Shown one piece after another: positions 17,550 to 27,246 of a stretch of 32,932 bases of DNA. The notes below the pieces were generated by a model. That model searched no databases, was not told the DNA's origin, and was given only the letters and a program-made list of their open reading frames with translations. The stretch is from Hyphomicrobiales bacterium (GTDB lineage: Bacteria; Pseudomonadota; Alphaproteobacteria; Rhizobiales; Xanthobacteraceae), in the NCBI GenBank assembly GCA_003164375.1, contig PLTE01000382.1, forward strand, positions 2,333 through 35,264. Reading direction: 5' to 3'. The stretch's first letter is position 1; each line of letters starts with the position of its first letter. The translations under genes were made by a program, and so were the position numbers.

Positions 17550-18584
17550 TCAGAAGCCCGCCTTGTACTGGGTCAGCGAGGCTTGCAGCTCGCTCCAGAT
17601 CGCGTCGGAGCCGCCGCCCGCTCGCTTCACGTCGGCGGCCCATCTCTGCTTGAGCGGCTCCGCAGATTTCTTCCATGCCGCAAGGTGCTCGTCTGTGATC
17701 TTGTAGACCTCGTGGTCCGGCTCGGCCTGGATCTTTTCCAGGCCGGCGTGCTCAAAGTCGGCCCACGGGTCGGCGAACCTGCCGGCCCATTCGGTCGTGC
17801 AGTGATCGTCGATCACCTTCTTTTGCGGCCCAGACATGGCATCGTAGGTTGCCGGGCTCATCAGCCATTGGAACATGACCGAGCCGAGCGGCGCGTCCAT
17901 GTCGTACTTGGTCACCTTGTCGATGCCGAAAAGCACCGTCGAGCCCCACGGGAAGGTGACGGCATCGGCAACGCCTTTGGCAAGAATATCCCGCACCTCC
18001 GGCGCGCTGGACTGCACATTGGTGCCGCCAAGCAGCGTGACCCAGGCGGCGATAGTGCCTTGGGCCGGCCTGATCTTCATGCCCCGGATGTCGGTCGGCA
18101 CCACAATTTTCTTGCTGATGGAGTGCCACCCTACCGGGTCGAGCACGAAGGAGAAGCAATAATGCACATCCTTCATTTCGGCCGCTGCGTATTTGCGGTA
18201 CCAGGCGTCGATCGCGCGATTGCCGCCCTTGGCCTGGCCGACCAGGAACGGCAACTCACCCGCAGCCATGATCGGGAAACGTCCTGGCTGATAGCCCGGA
18301 TTCACGTAGACAAAATCGGCGATACCATCGCGCGCCATGTCGTAATGGTCGAATGCTTTGCCGAGTTGCTGCGCGGGATAAATTTTGTAGGTGATGGTCC
18401 CGTTCGACTGCTTCTGGACGTCGTCGGCCCAATCCTGGATCGCCTTCTGCAACGGATGCGTCGGCGGCAGCCAATTCGACAACTTGAGCTCGATGATCTT
18501 GTCCTGCGCCGACGCTCTACCGAGACTGAGCGCGAAGCCGAGCGCGACAAGGCCACAGAACTTCGCCCGGCGCATTCGCTGCAT
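17550..18584 (-). CDS. TRAP transporter substrate-binding protein (DctP)
   Basis: Signal peptide MQRMRRAKFCGLVALGFALSLGRASA; LKLSNWLPPTHPLQKAIQDWADDVQKQSNGTITYKIYPAQQLGKAFDHYDMARDGIADF. Confidence 0.93.
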   Translation of the reverse strand: MQRMRRAKFCGLVALGFALSLGRASAQDKIIELKLSNWLPPTHPLQKAIQDWADDVQKQSNGTITYKIYPAQQLGKAFDHYDMARDGIADFVYVNPGYQPGRFPIMAAGELPFLVGQAKGGNRAIDAWYRKYAAAEMKDVHYCFSFVLDPVGWHSISKKIVVPTDIRGMKIRPAQGTIAAWVTLLGGTNVQSSAPEVRDILAKGVADAVTFPWGSTVLFGIDKVTKYDMDAPLGSVMFQWLMSPATYDAMSGPQKKVIDDHCTTEWAGRFADPWADFEHAGLEKIQAEPDHEVYKITDEHLAAWKKSAEPLKQRWAADVKRAGGGSDAIWSELQASLTQYKAGF

Positions 18585-18751
18585 GAGACCCCCCGTTTTC
18601 GGCTTTTTGCCGCTTGGTTGGCAGCAACCCCAACCGACCCATTTAATCGCAGAAACGCCTCCATGCACAAGCAATTCCAAAAATGATCGATAAAATTGTC
18701 GCTAATGCTCTGTGAGTTTCTGCACGCTGTTTTTCGATCCTTCGGAAAAAC

Positions 18752-18773
18752 GCTTACGAATTAACTCGTAAGC
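18752..18773. promoter_or_regulatory. Inverted repeat, candidate operator between dctP and the BTLCP protease gene
   Basis: GCTTACGA-ATTAAC-TCGTAAGC, perfect 8-bp arms, about 90 bp upstream of the + strand ORF at 18860. Confidence 0.4.
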
Positions 18774-18859
18774 AGTAGCGGCTAGACTATCGCGTCCTTG
18801 AACAACAACAAGCCGGGCGAGCGCGCAAGCGCCCTACCCCGCCGTTCAGGGACGTCAAA

Positions 18860-19810
18860 ATGTTTGCTCGCGTTGTGGCGTGGGGCTTTGCCGCATTCCT
18901 TGTCGTCCTGCCCGCGCGTCTCGGCATCGAGACCGACTTGCTCGCGACTGCATATATGCGCGCGGCGGTGATCGCGACGCCGTCCGATCGCACCGACGTG
19001 TCCAATCAAGCGGCAGACGCTGCGACGAACAAAGTCGAAGCCAAAGCCGAGTCCAAAGCCGAAGACGAGATCGTTCCGGTCGCGGCCGAATCCCATGCGC
19101 CCGAGCAGAACGATGGGCCCAGCGACACGCCGCCCACCGCACTGGAAAAATCGGCGACGCTCGACCCGGCACCGCCGACGGTCGCACCCCGATCTGCAGC
19201 GGAGCCGTTCGGGCTCGTCGCGCTCCCCGTTTCCGCCGGCAACGTATTGGCGAAGTGGAGCACCGTCGAGGCCGCCATCCGGGCCGACGACGAAATACTG
19301 GCGCGCTGCCGCGACAACGCCGACCGCTGCCCACCGGCGGCGCAAAACTTCCTTGCCATCATTGCGCAAGGACGCGCTCAGACCGGCCGCGCCCGCGTTG
19401 GCGTGATCAACCGCGCCATCAATCTGGCGATCCAGCCAATGAGCGATCTGGCGCAATGGGGCGTGCCCGACCGCTGGAGCGCGCCGCTCGAAACGTTCTC
19501 GACCGGCCGCGGCGATTGCGAGGATTACGCCATCGCCAAATACGTCGCACTCACTGCGGCCGGCGTTGCCCCAGCCGACGTGAAGCTCGTCATCGTCCGC
19601 AATACCGCAGCCAAGCAGGATCACGCCGTCGTCGCCGCGCGTCTCGACGGCAACTGGGTCATGCTCGATAATCGTTGGCTGACGCTGGTTGCTGATTCCG
19701 ACATGCCGCAAGTGATACCGATGTTCGTCCTCGACGGTGCCGGCGTCCGGCAGTTCGCTTCGCCGGCACTTGCCGGCGCACAGCACGCATCCGCGCCGGC
19801 GTCATTTTGA
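18860..19810 (+). CDS. Bacterial transglutaminase-like cysteine proteinase (BTLCP; LapG-like family)
   Basis: FSTGRGDCEDYAIAKYVAL (Cys), KQDHAVVAARLDGNWVMLDNRW (His, Asp). Confidence 0.88.
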   Translation: MFARVVAWGFAAFLVVLPARLGIETDLLATAYMRAAVIATPSDRTDVSNQAADAATNKVEAKAESKAEDEIVPVAAESHAPEQNDGPSDTPPTALEKSATLDPAPPTVAPRSAAEPFGLVALPVSAGNVLAKWSTVEAAIRADDEILARCRDNADRCPPAAQNFLAIIAQGRAQTGRARVGVINRAINLAIQPMSDLAQWGVPDRWSAPLETFSTGRGDCEDYAIAKYVALTAAGVAPADVKLVIVRNTAAKQDHAVVAARLDGNWVMLDNRWLTLVADSDMPQVIPMFVLDGAGVRQFASPALAGAQHASAPASF

Positions 19811-19811
19811 A

Positions 19812-22031
19812 CTACTTCGATTCCGCTTCGTAGACGCCGTCCCAATCCGCGCCGGGCGGATCGGCGCGATAGACCGCGATGCGCTCCTCATACATATCGT
19901 AGAGGCCTGCGACATCGAAGCCGGCGGCGAGCTTGCGGCAACGCTCGATCGCGTCCAGCGTCTCGTCCCATTGTTGCTTGCGGAAGCACGCCAGCATTTG
20001 CGCGTTAAGCTCGCGTAATTCTCCGCAGCGCGGATCCTGCTCGACCTCGGCACGGCCAAGCACCGCGAATACGACCTCCGGCTGCTTTTTTCCCTTCACC
20101 TGGATCAGATCGATCTCCATCGCTGCGAATTTCCGCTTGGCTCCCTCCGCGGTGCGCGAGCCGATGACCAGCGGCAGGCGGTAGTCCTTGGTGCGCGCCT
20201 CCAGTCGAGAAGCAAAGTTCACGGTGTCGCCGAGCACCGAATAATTGAAACGGAAATCGGACCCCATATTGCCGACGACGCACGGTCCGGTATTGAGCCC
20301 GATGCCGATCCGCAGCGGCATGTAGACGCCGCCATTGGCGTCGGCCTCGCGTTTGAGCTCGACGTTGAGCGCAGCGGCCCGGGCCTGCATTTCGAGCGCG
20401 GCATCGCAGGCATTGGCTTCCTGTTCGTCGTCGTCCACCGGCGCGTTCCAGAAGGCCATGATGGCGTCGCCGATATATTTGTCGATGGTACCCTTGCGCT
20501 CGATGATGGCGTTTGTCAGCGGGGTAAGGAAGCGGTTCATCAGCCGGGTCAAACCCTGCGGATCGTCTTTGTAGTGTTCGGAAATGGTGGTAAAGCCGCG
20601 CACGTCGCTGAACAAGATAGTCATACGGCGCTCCTCGCCGCCGAGCACGAGCTTCTCCGGCGCACGCGCGAGCTGTTCGACCATGTGCGGCGACAGGTAA
20701 TAGCCGAAGGCGGAGCGGATCTGCTGGCGCTGTTTCTGTTCGCGAAAATAATTTACGAAGGTCAGCACCAGATAGATCAGCCAGCTCGAAATAAGCGGAT
20801 AGGTAAAATCGATGAGCAAATTGTGTACAACAAAGAGATAGAGTGACAGGCCGATTAGGCCCGCGATCAGCGTGGCGCCGAGCAGCACTACGATAGTCGC
20901 CGACAGCATCGGGGCTGCGACGATGATGCCGAGTCCGAACAAGACCGCCACCGTAAGCTCCGCGCCAATGGCATAGTTCGGATTGACAAGAAGCGACTTG
21001 GTCAACACGCTTTCAAGGATCTGAGCGTGAACTTCGACGCCCGGCATCACGGCATCAAGCGGCGTGGTCTTGATGTCGAGAAGTCCAATGGCCGAGGTGC
21101 CGATGAGCACGAGCCTGCCGCGAAGCCGATCCGTCGGCACATGACCTTGCAACACGTCTTTCGCTGAAACGTAACGCGCCGGGTCGTGCTTGTTAAAATG
21201 GACCCAGAGCTGGCCGTTGCGGTCCGTCGGCACTTCTAGTCCGGGCACCGCGACCGACTGGATCCCGGCTTCGTTCACACGCACCAGAATGGCACCGGCG
21301 TGGCTGACCACCCGCAGCATTTCCATGGAGAGTGACGGCACCAGCGCGTCTTGCGCGTCCATCACCACCGGCACGCGGCGAATGATGCCATCGGTCTCCG
21401 GATTGATCGAGAACAGACCGCGGCCGGCAGCCGCCCGCTCGATCACCGGCACGTTGCGCAGCAATCCGGGAAAGGTCACTAGGAACGGCGCCGGATCCGG
21501 CCCGCGGATGGCAAACCCGGTCTGCAGCGCTGCGTCGGCCTGGGTCGGCGGCGTCGGGCTCGCCGTTCCGGTTTCGCCGACGACGACGCGCGAGTGCTTG
21601 ATCGCATCGGCCAGCACATCGTCATTACTCGGCAGGCTGTCGAGCTTGGCTCGGGTTTCGTCGTCGATGCCGCGGAAGCTGTGTTCCGCGATCGCCGGCG
21701 ACATGCGGTCCGGTTCGGCAAAAATGACGTCGAATCCGATAGCGACGGCGCCAAGCTGGGTGATGCGCGTGACCAGATCGGCGATCGTGGTACGCGGCCA
21801 CGGCCATTGGCCAATGTCCTTGAGGCTGGCCTCATCGATGTCGACGATCGCGACCGGCCGAGCCGTTTGCTGGCGCGGCCACAGCACTTGGAACAGATCG
21901 AAGGTGCGTAGCCGCAGTTCCGCGAGCGGCCGCGGGTCGGACAGCCGCAACGGCACCAGCGCGAACAACAGCACCAGGCACACCGCCCGCGCCACGCCGA
22001 AATGCCGCGCCCAGCGCGCTATCCTGTTCAT
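19812..22031 (-). CDS. CHASE2 domain-containing class III adenylate/guanylate cyclase
   Basis: CHASE2 (RPVAIVDIDEASLKDIGQWPWPRTTIADLVTRI), TM segments, cyclase domain RMTILFSDVRGFTTISEHY...TIDKYIGDAIMAFWNAPVDD, RIGIGLNTGPCVVGNMGSDFRFNYSVLGDTVNFASRLE. Confidence 0.95.
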   Translation of the reverse strand: MNRIARWARHFGVARAVCLVLLFALVPLRLSDPRPLAELRLRTFDLFQVLWPRQQTARPVAIVDIDEASLKDIGQWPWPRTTIADLVTRITQLGAVAIGFDVIFAEPDRMSPAIAEHSFRGIDDETRAKLDSLPSNDDVLADAIKHSRVVVGETGTASPTPPTQADAALQTGFAIRGPDPAPFLVTFPGLLRNVPVIERAAAGRGLFSINPETDGIIRRVPVVMDAQDALVPSLSMEMLRVVSHAGAILVRVNEAGIQSVAVPGLEVPTDRNGQLWVHFNKHDPARYVSAKDVLQGHVPTDRLRGRLVLIGTSAIGLLDIKTTPLDAVMPGVEVHAQILESVLTKSLLVNPNYAIGAELTVAVLFGLGIIVAAPMLSATIVVLLGATLIAGLIGLSLYLFVVHNLLIDFTYPLISSWLIYLVLTFVNYFREQKQRQQIRSAFGYYLSPHMVEQLARAPEKLVLGGEERRMTILFSDVRGFTTISEHYKDDPQGLTRLMNRFLTPLTNAIIERKGTIDKYIGDAIMAFWNAPVDDDEQEANACDAALEMQARAAALNVELKREADANGGVYMPLRIGIGLNTGPCVVGNMGSDFRFNYSVLGDTVNFASRLEARTKDYRLPLVIGSRTAEGAKRKFAAMEIDLIQVKGKKQPEVVFAVLGRAEVEQDPRCGELRELNAQMLACFRKQQWDETLDAIERCRKLAAGFDVAGLYDMYEERIAVYRADPPGADWDGVYEAESK

Positions 22032-22129
22032 GGCCGGCAAATCCCCGCGACCTGCGCTGAACCGCGCGAGCTAACTATAGCGACCTTATCCGTCGCCGCG
22101 AAGCGTAACGCAGCGTGGCAAGACGCTTA

Positions 22130-23545
22130 TTATTTTTCGCGGAATGAGCGCATCAACTGGTCGTGCAGCGGCTTGATCAGGTAGGACAGCATGGTGCGTT
22201 CGCCGGTCTGGATGAAGGCCTCGACCGGCATGCCCGGCGTCAGCTTGACGTCGCCGAGACGCGTGATCTCGTCGGCAGTCATCGCGATGCGGACCAGATA
22301 ATAGCTCTGTCCGGTCCGCTGGTCGGTGGTGGTATCCGCGGCGATACGCACCACGGTGCCGTTGAGCTCGGGCGTCGTCCGCGCATTGAATGAGGAAAAA
22401 CGGAGAACCACGGGTTGATCGAACTGGACCTGATCGATGTCCTTCGGTTCGACCTTGACTTCGACCAAAAGTTTGTCGCTCTCTGGCACGATGAGCATAA
22501 TGGGATCGCCAGCGGTGACGACGCCGCCAACCGTGTTGGCCGTGGTCTGGAACACGATGCCGTCCTGCGGCGCGCGGATATCGGTGCGCTTGAGCTGATC
22601 CTCGGCCGTCACCTTGCGCTCGACATATTCGCCGATCTTGCTGTCAGTCTCGCGCAGCTCCTTGGCGACGTCGCTGAAGAGATCTTGGTCGACCTGGATG
22701 ATTTGCAGCTGGATCTCGGCGATCTTGCCTTTGGCTTCGGCGGCTTGGGCGACGAGCTGGCCGTGCTCGCCCTCAAGCTGCGCTTCCTCGCGTTCGAGCG
22801 AAGTGAGCCGATTGAGCTGGACCAGGTTTTTCTGCCACAGATCGCGCACGCCTGTCAGTTCCTGCTCGACCAGCGCGACCTGCTTGTCCTTGGAGTCCTC
22901 CTGTGCGGTGAGGCCGGTGATCTGCTGCTGCAGCTGCGCGATTCGTTCGTGCAGCTGTTGCTTCTGGCCAAGCCGATCTTGCCGGCGCAGATCGAACAGC
23001 CGGCGCTCGCTCGACAGCGCCTCCTTCACCTCGGGTTCGTCGACATGGCCGACAAATTCCTTCGGTACCGGGACGCTATCGTCGCCGTCGCGCTCGGCGG
23101 CGAGGCGAGCGTGGCGCGCATAAAGCTCGGTAAGACCCTTAGTGACGATGGCGAGATTGGCCCGGGTCACCGTTTCGTCGAGCCGGATCAACATGTCACC
23201 CACCTTGACGTGATCGCCGTCACGCACAAAGAGCTCGCCGACCACCCCGCCGGTCGGGTGCTGCACTTTCTTGACGTTCGAATCGACGACCAGTGAGCCT
23301 TGGGCGATGAGCGCGCCCGAGATTTCGGCGGTCGAGGCCCATCCGCCGAGGCCGAAGGCCAGCGCCGCAACCAGAATACTACCGACGAGAATGTGCCGGC
23401 GAATTGATTCGCTGGCGCTATGCTGCGGCGCCCCGTCGCCGAGATGCCACGGCATCGCCGCCTTGATCAGGCCCATGATCCAAAGCAGCCCCGGCTTGGC
23501 CGTAGCAGCCATCTTGTCGAGCGGGCCGATCGACTTTTTGATCAT
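22130..23545 (-). CDS. HlyD family type I secretion periplasmic adaptor
   Basis: LVVDSNVKKVQHPTGGVVGELFVRDGDHVKVGDMLIRLDET, RAPQDGIVFQTTANTVGGVVTAGDPIMLIVPE, LTPGMPVEAFIQTGERTMLSYLIKPL. Confidence 0.95.
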   Translation of the reverse strand: MIKKSIGPLDKMAATAKPGLLWIMGLIKAAMPWHLGDGAPQHSASESIRRHILVGSILVAALAFGLGGWASTAEISGALIAQGSLVVDSNVKKVQHPTGGVVGELFVRDGDHVKVGDMLIRLDETVTRANLAIVTKGLTELYARHARLAAERDGDDSVPVPKEFVGHVDEPEVKEALSSERRLFDLRRQDRLGQKQQLHERIAQLQQQITGLTAQEDSKDKQVALVEQELTGVRDLWQKNLVQLNRLTSLEREEAQLEGEHGQLVAQAAEAKGKIAEIQLQIIQVDQDLFSDVAKELRETDSKIGEYVERKVTAEDQLKRTDIRAPQDGIVFQTTANTVGGVVTAGDPIMLIVPESDKLLVEVKVEPKDIDQVQFDQPVVLRFSSFNARTTPELNGTVVRIAADTTTDQRTGQSYYLVRIAMTADEITRLGDVKLTPGMPVEAFIQTGERTMLSYLIKPLHDQLMRSFREK

Positions 23546-25296
23546 CACGCGCCCCCCTGGTCCGCTACTTTCAGAGCCCGCGGCGCCGCGTTCGTAGGAG
23601 CGATCCTGGTCAATATCTCTTCTTTGGGGCCGAACTGCTGCTGGCGGCCTTTGGCCATGATCAGAATATAGTCGACGCCCGCGATCGCGCTCGGTCGATG
23701 CGCCACCACCACCGTAATGGCGCCGCGGGCGCGCAGCCCAAGAATGGCGCGGGTCAGCGCTTCATCGCCTTCGGCATCGAGATTGGAATTGGGTTCGTCG
23801 AGTACGACCAGGAACGGATCGCGATAAAGCGCCCGCGCGAGCGCGATCCGCTGGGCTTGGCCGGCGGAGAGCGCGCTACCCTGTTCGCCGACCATCGTCT
23901 CGTAGCCGTCGGGCAAATTGATGATGAGATCGTGGACACCGGCTGCCTGCGCGGCAGCGATCACCGCATCGGGGTCCGGCGGATCATCGAAGCGAGAAAT
24001 GTTCTGCGCCACCGTGCCATTGAACAATTCGACGTCTTGCGGCACGTAGCCGATATGGCGGCCTAGCGCCTCCGGCGACCACTGATCGAGCGTGGCACCG
24101 TCGAGGCGGACGGTGCCGCGCCCGGTCGCCCAGACGCCAACCAGCAGGCGCGCCAACGAGGACTTTCCCGACGCCGTCGGACCAATCACCCCGAGTGCCT
24201 TGCCGGCCGCAAGAGTGAAATTGACGTCCTGGCAAACGATTTTCGACTGGCCGGGCGGCGCGACCGCGGCGTTCTGAACCACCAGCGTATGTGACGGCGG
24301 TTTGAGCGGCATCGGCGCGGTTTGCGGCGGCAAATGTCCGAGCAGTTTAGACAGACGGTGCCAACTCTGCCGCGCGCCGACGAAACCGCGCCAATTGGCG
24401 ATGGCGAGGTCGACCGGGGCGAGCGCGCGGGCGCCCAGGATCGAGCCGGCGATGATGATGCCCGGCGTCGATTGTTGATTGATCACAAGCCACGCGCCCA
24501 CCGCCAGAATGGCGGACTGCAACAGCATCCGCAAAACCTTCGACATCGCGCCGAGCCCGCCACCGACGTCGCTGGCACGCCCGCTCGCGGTCACATAATT
24601 GCGGTTGAGTTCGTTCCAGTGTTTGGAAATGCGGCCGACCATGCCCATCGCCGTGATTGCCTCGGCATTGCGTCGGCTCGCTTCCAGGAGCGTATTGCGC
24701 GCTGCGGCGAATTGCGCGGCGCTGCGGGTCGGGTGGCGCGTCTGTACCTCGGTCACCACGGTAAGGGTGATCAGGATGACGGTGCCGACAAGAGCGGTGA
24801 GCCCGATCAAAAAGTGAAACAAAAAGCAGATCGCCAGATAGACCGGCATCCACGGCAGATCGAAAAATGCAATTGGACCGCTGCCGGAAAGAAAGCCGCG
24901 CACAGCGTCGAGATCGCGGATCGGCTGAGTACCATCACCCTTGGCGCCAATCTTGAGCGGCAGCCGGACGATGGCGTCATAGACCCGCATGCTCATCGCC
25001 TCATCGAGGCTATGACCGACACGCACCAGGATGCGGCTCCTGATCAAATCGATGACGCCCTGCGCGGCGTAGAGGCAGGCCACCAGGATCAAAAGTGCGA
25101 CCAGCGTCGGCACGCTCCGGCTCGGCAGGACCCGGTCATAAACTTCGAGCATGAACAGCGCGCCGCTGAGCATCAAAAGGTTGCTCATGCCGCTGAACAT
25201 GGCGATGGCAATGAAAGCTCGCCGGCAGGCGCCGAGGGCCTTGGCAAGTTCGGAACTGGCGGGCTGCTGCCGCAATGGGCCGAGTGGCTGGCTCAT
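23545..25296 (-). CDS. Type I secretion system permease/ATPase (PrtD/HasD-type ABC transporter)
   Basis: MFMLEVYDRVLPSRSVPTLVAL, Walker A GPTASGKSS, signature LSAGQAQRIALARALYRDPFLVVLDEPNSNLD; start uncertain (ORF to 25341); overlaps the adaptor gene. Confidence 0.95.
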   Translation of the reverse strand: MSQPLGPLRQQPASSELAKALGACRRAFIAIAMFSGMSNLLMLSGALFMLEVYDRVLPSRSVPTLVALLILVACLYAAQGVIDLIRSRILVRVGHSLDEAMSMRVYDAIVRLPLKIGAKGDGTQPIRDLDAVRGFLSGSGPIAFFDLPWMPVYLAICFLFHFLIGLTALVGTVILITLTVVTEVQTRHPTRSAAQFAAARNTLLEASRRNAEAITAMGMVGRISKHWNELNRNYVTASGRASDVGGGLGAMSKVLRMLLQSAILAVGAWLVINQQSTPGIIIAGSILGARALAPVDLAIANWRGFVGARQSWHRLSKLLGHLPPQTAPMPLKPPSHTLVVQNAAVAPPGQSKIVCQDVNFTLAAGKALGVIGPTASGKSSLARLLVGVWATGRGTVRLDGATLDQWSPEALGRHIGYVPQDVELFNGTVAQNISRFDDPPDPDAVIAAAQAAGVHDLIINLPDGYETMVGEQGSALSAGQAQRIALARALYRDPFLVVLDEPNSNLDAEGDEALTRAILGLRARGAITVVVAHRPSAIAGVDYILIMAKGRQQQFGPKEEILTRIAPTNAAPRALKVADQGGA

Positions 25297-25610
25297 GGAT
25301 CGTGCATACCTCGGTCGCGCATTATTGGGTCGCGCATTCAACCAAAGCGGGCCGCAAATCGCGCCCGAGCTTGCGAATGCCGGCGGCTGTCTTTCACACG
25401 CCGAAAACCCGATCCCCCGACTGAACGAGGACCACTATACCCTTAGTTACAGATCTATTGGGGCAGGTTCACGGCCGTTAGTTAATATGGCCGGATGGCG
25501 CCAAGGGCGCGGCCGGGACCGCACTTCCGTGTGGACCGCAGCAGACAGGCGCAACGACGGATATCATTCCTATGCGGCAACCGCCCCGAACAGTCACCCG
25601 CGGCAACGGC

Positions 25611-25643
25611 AAAACCGCCGGCCGCATTGACTTGCGGCCGGCG
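25611..25643 (-). terminator. Probable intrinsic terminator on minus strand downstream of the 58-aa gene
   Basis: Minus: CGCCGGCCGC-aagtcaat-GCGGCCGGCG followed by gTTTT; 10-bp perfect stem. Confidence 0.55.
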
Positions 25644-25767
25644 TCGGTTCGTTACGTAGCCTGCTTCGGCAATACGTCTGCGCAGCGGCGCGCGCCGATG
25701 CCTAGCCGATACTTATAAGTAAAGGCAGGTCCGATGGCCGCTTGCGAAGCTGATTTGCTCGAAAAAG

Positions 25768-25944
25768 TCAGGAACGGGAGTCGAGTGACAGCCCGATGCT
25801 GAAGGCCTTTTGACGAGTTGCGCCTTCGGTTCGCTTCAGCTTCTTGGCAATTTGCGACGCTGGAGTCTTCTTGCGCGCCAGCGCCTTCAGGTCACGGACC
25901 TCGCCCGCAGTCCAGGCACGCCGCTTCTTTTTCCTCTTCGCCAT
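25768..25944 (-). CDS. Small basic SANT/Myb-like protein, 58 aa (not in supplied ORF track)
   Basis: MAKRKKKRRAWTAGEVRDLKALARKKTPASQIAKKLKRTEGATRQKAFSIGLSLDSRS; strong SD AAAGGGAGGTATT-ATG; followed by a terminator-like hairpin. Confidence 0.75.
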   Translation of the reverse strand: MAKRKKKRRAWTAGEVRDLKALARKKTPASQIAKKLKRTEGATRQKAFSIGLSLDSRS

Positions 25945-26762
25945 AATACCTCCCTTTCAAGAAAGGTCGCTTGTATCCCTTACGGGAGTAAATGAAAAGC
26001 CAGCAGATGAGATTTGGATCACCTGCGGCATTCGAGCTTAGCAGTCGAGTTCAGCTACAGAACCTCAGCAGCGGAACCTTGCAGCAGAATCATCGTCGAT
26101 CGTCAACCGGTCTCGTATTGTCAGCCAAGACGCAAAGACCAGAAAAACCCAGACCCGGTCTGCAGTACCGTCGCACATACGGCAGGCAAGTTAACAAAAG
26201 CTTTTGTTAGATTGTTCTTAGCGCGCTCAAAGCCCGGAAGCAAACCTAACTTGCGCGCCCCCCGTCAAAGAATCCGGGCCGTCAATCGAACAGAGTATTT
26301 AAAGCAGGCCGGCATTTCGAGCAAGAATAACAAGCCGGGACGTATTTGGACCTAAGGCGCTCAGGACGCAACGCGGATCGTGACATGGCCAATCAAATAT
26401 TATCGTCCGACATCGTTCAAAGCAATTGATCGGCAGGACGGCTTCGCTGTCAGCCCGACAGACGGCGTCAACGCGAAGGAACCCGCGGTCGAGCTATTTG
26501 CAACTGCACCCTTCTGCTGCCTGGTCGCCGTGACTGCGTTGTTGCTCGGACAGCATACCGGCCATGCGGCGAAGCTGCGCCGGTGATCGGCAATGAGCGA
26601 TACAGGATCGGCATGCTTCATCAGCCAGAACCGGCACTGCCGCAGCTGCCGGCTTCGGAGCCAAGCTGCCCGACTGGCAAAAGAGCCTCCCGTCGGGGTG
26701 CAAATAATCCGCCGGTCCGTTAGGCTTGCCGCCTCAGGGAATTGAAGCTGGCGAGCATCCCG

Positions 26763-27188
26763 ATGCGCATCGCGTTCGTTTCAGCGCTCAGCGTTCTGAT
26801 CCTGGCTGCGGCTGCAATCAGCGGCCGCGCCCAGACGCCGCTGCTTTCGTGTTACGGCACGCAACAGCCGAAACAGGTGGCCGAACTCTTGTTCGGCCGC
26901 GATATCGGCAACCGGCTCGGCGTGAGCGAAGCCGCGTGGGCTCGCTTCATCGCACGCGAAGTAACGCCGCGTTTTCCCGACGGCCTAATCGTCACCGATG
27001 CCGTCGGGCAGTGGCGCGATCCCGCCTCCGGCACCATAGTGCGCGAGGCGGCCAAGCGCGTCGAAATCGTGCTGCCCGGCGATAGCGAAGACGAAGCGCG
27101 GCTCGATGCCGTCGCGGCGGCCTACAAGCGCAAATTCCACCAGCGCTCGGTCGGTATCATCGTGCGCCCGGCCTGCGTTTCGTTTTAG
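26763..27188 (+). CDS. DUF3574 family protein, secreted
   Basis: Signal peptide MRIAFVSALSVLILAAAAISGRAQ; ELLFGRDIGNRLGVSEAAWARFIAREVTPRFPDGLIVTDAVGQWRDPASG. Confidence 0.8.
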   Translation: MRIAFVSALSVLILAAAAISGRAQTPLLSCYGTQQPKQVAELLFGRDIGNRLGVSEAAWARFIAREVTPRFPDGLIVTDAVGQWRDPASGTIVREAAKRVEIVLPGDSEDEARLDAVAAAYKRKFHQRSVGIIVRPACVSF

Positions 27189-27246
27189 ACCGCTCCGTCG
27201 CGCGCGGGGCTTGCGGCCGACGGCTGTCCTTCCTAGCTTTGTCATT

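Noticed and set aside
17583-18686. 367-aa + strand ORF opposite dctP
   Set aside because: Shadow ORF antisense to dctP; no recognisable domain.
18782-19786. 334-aa minus-strand ORF opposite the BTLCP gene
   Set aside because: Antisense of a well-supported conserved CDS; Arg/Gly/Asp-rich low-complexity translation typical of high-GC shadow ORFs.
24322-25446. 374-aa + strand ORF opposite the type I secretion ABC gene
   Set aside because: Shadow ORF; composition artefact.
25710-25721. TACTTATAAGTA 12-bp palindrome
   Set aside because: Short palindromes of this size arise by chance in a 33-kb window; no supporting context.
26014-26355. 113-aa ORF in the non-coding island
   Set aside because: No SD, no recognisable motif, atypical composition; cannot be supported as coding.
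26380-26586. 68-aa ORF with one hydrophobic stretch
   Set aside because: No convincing SD or family resemblance; competing ORFs on the other strand; left uncalled.
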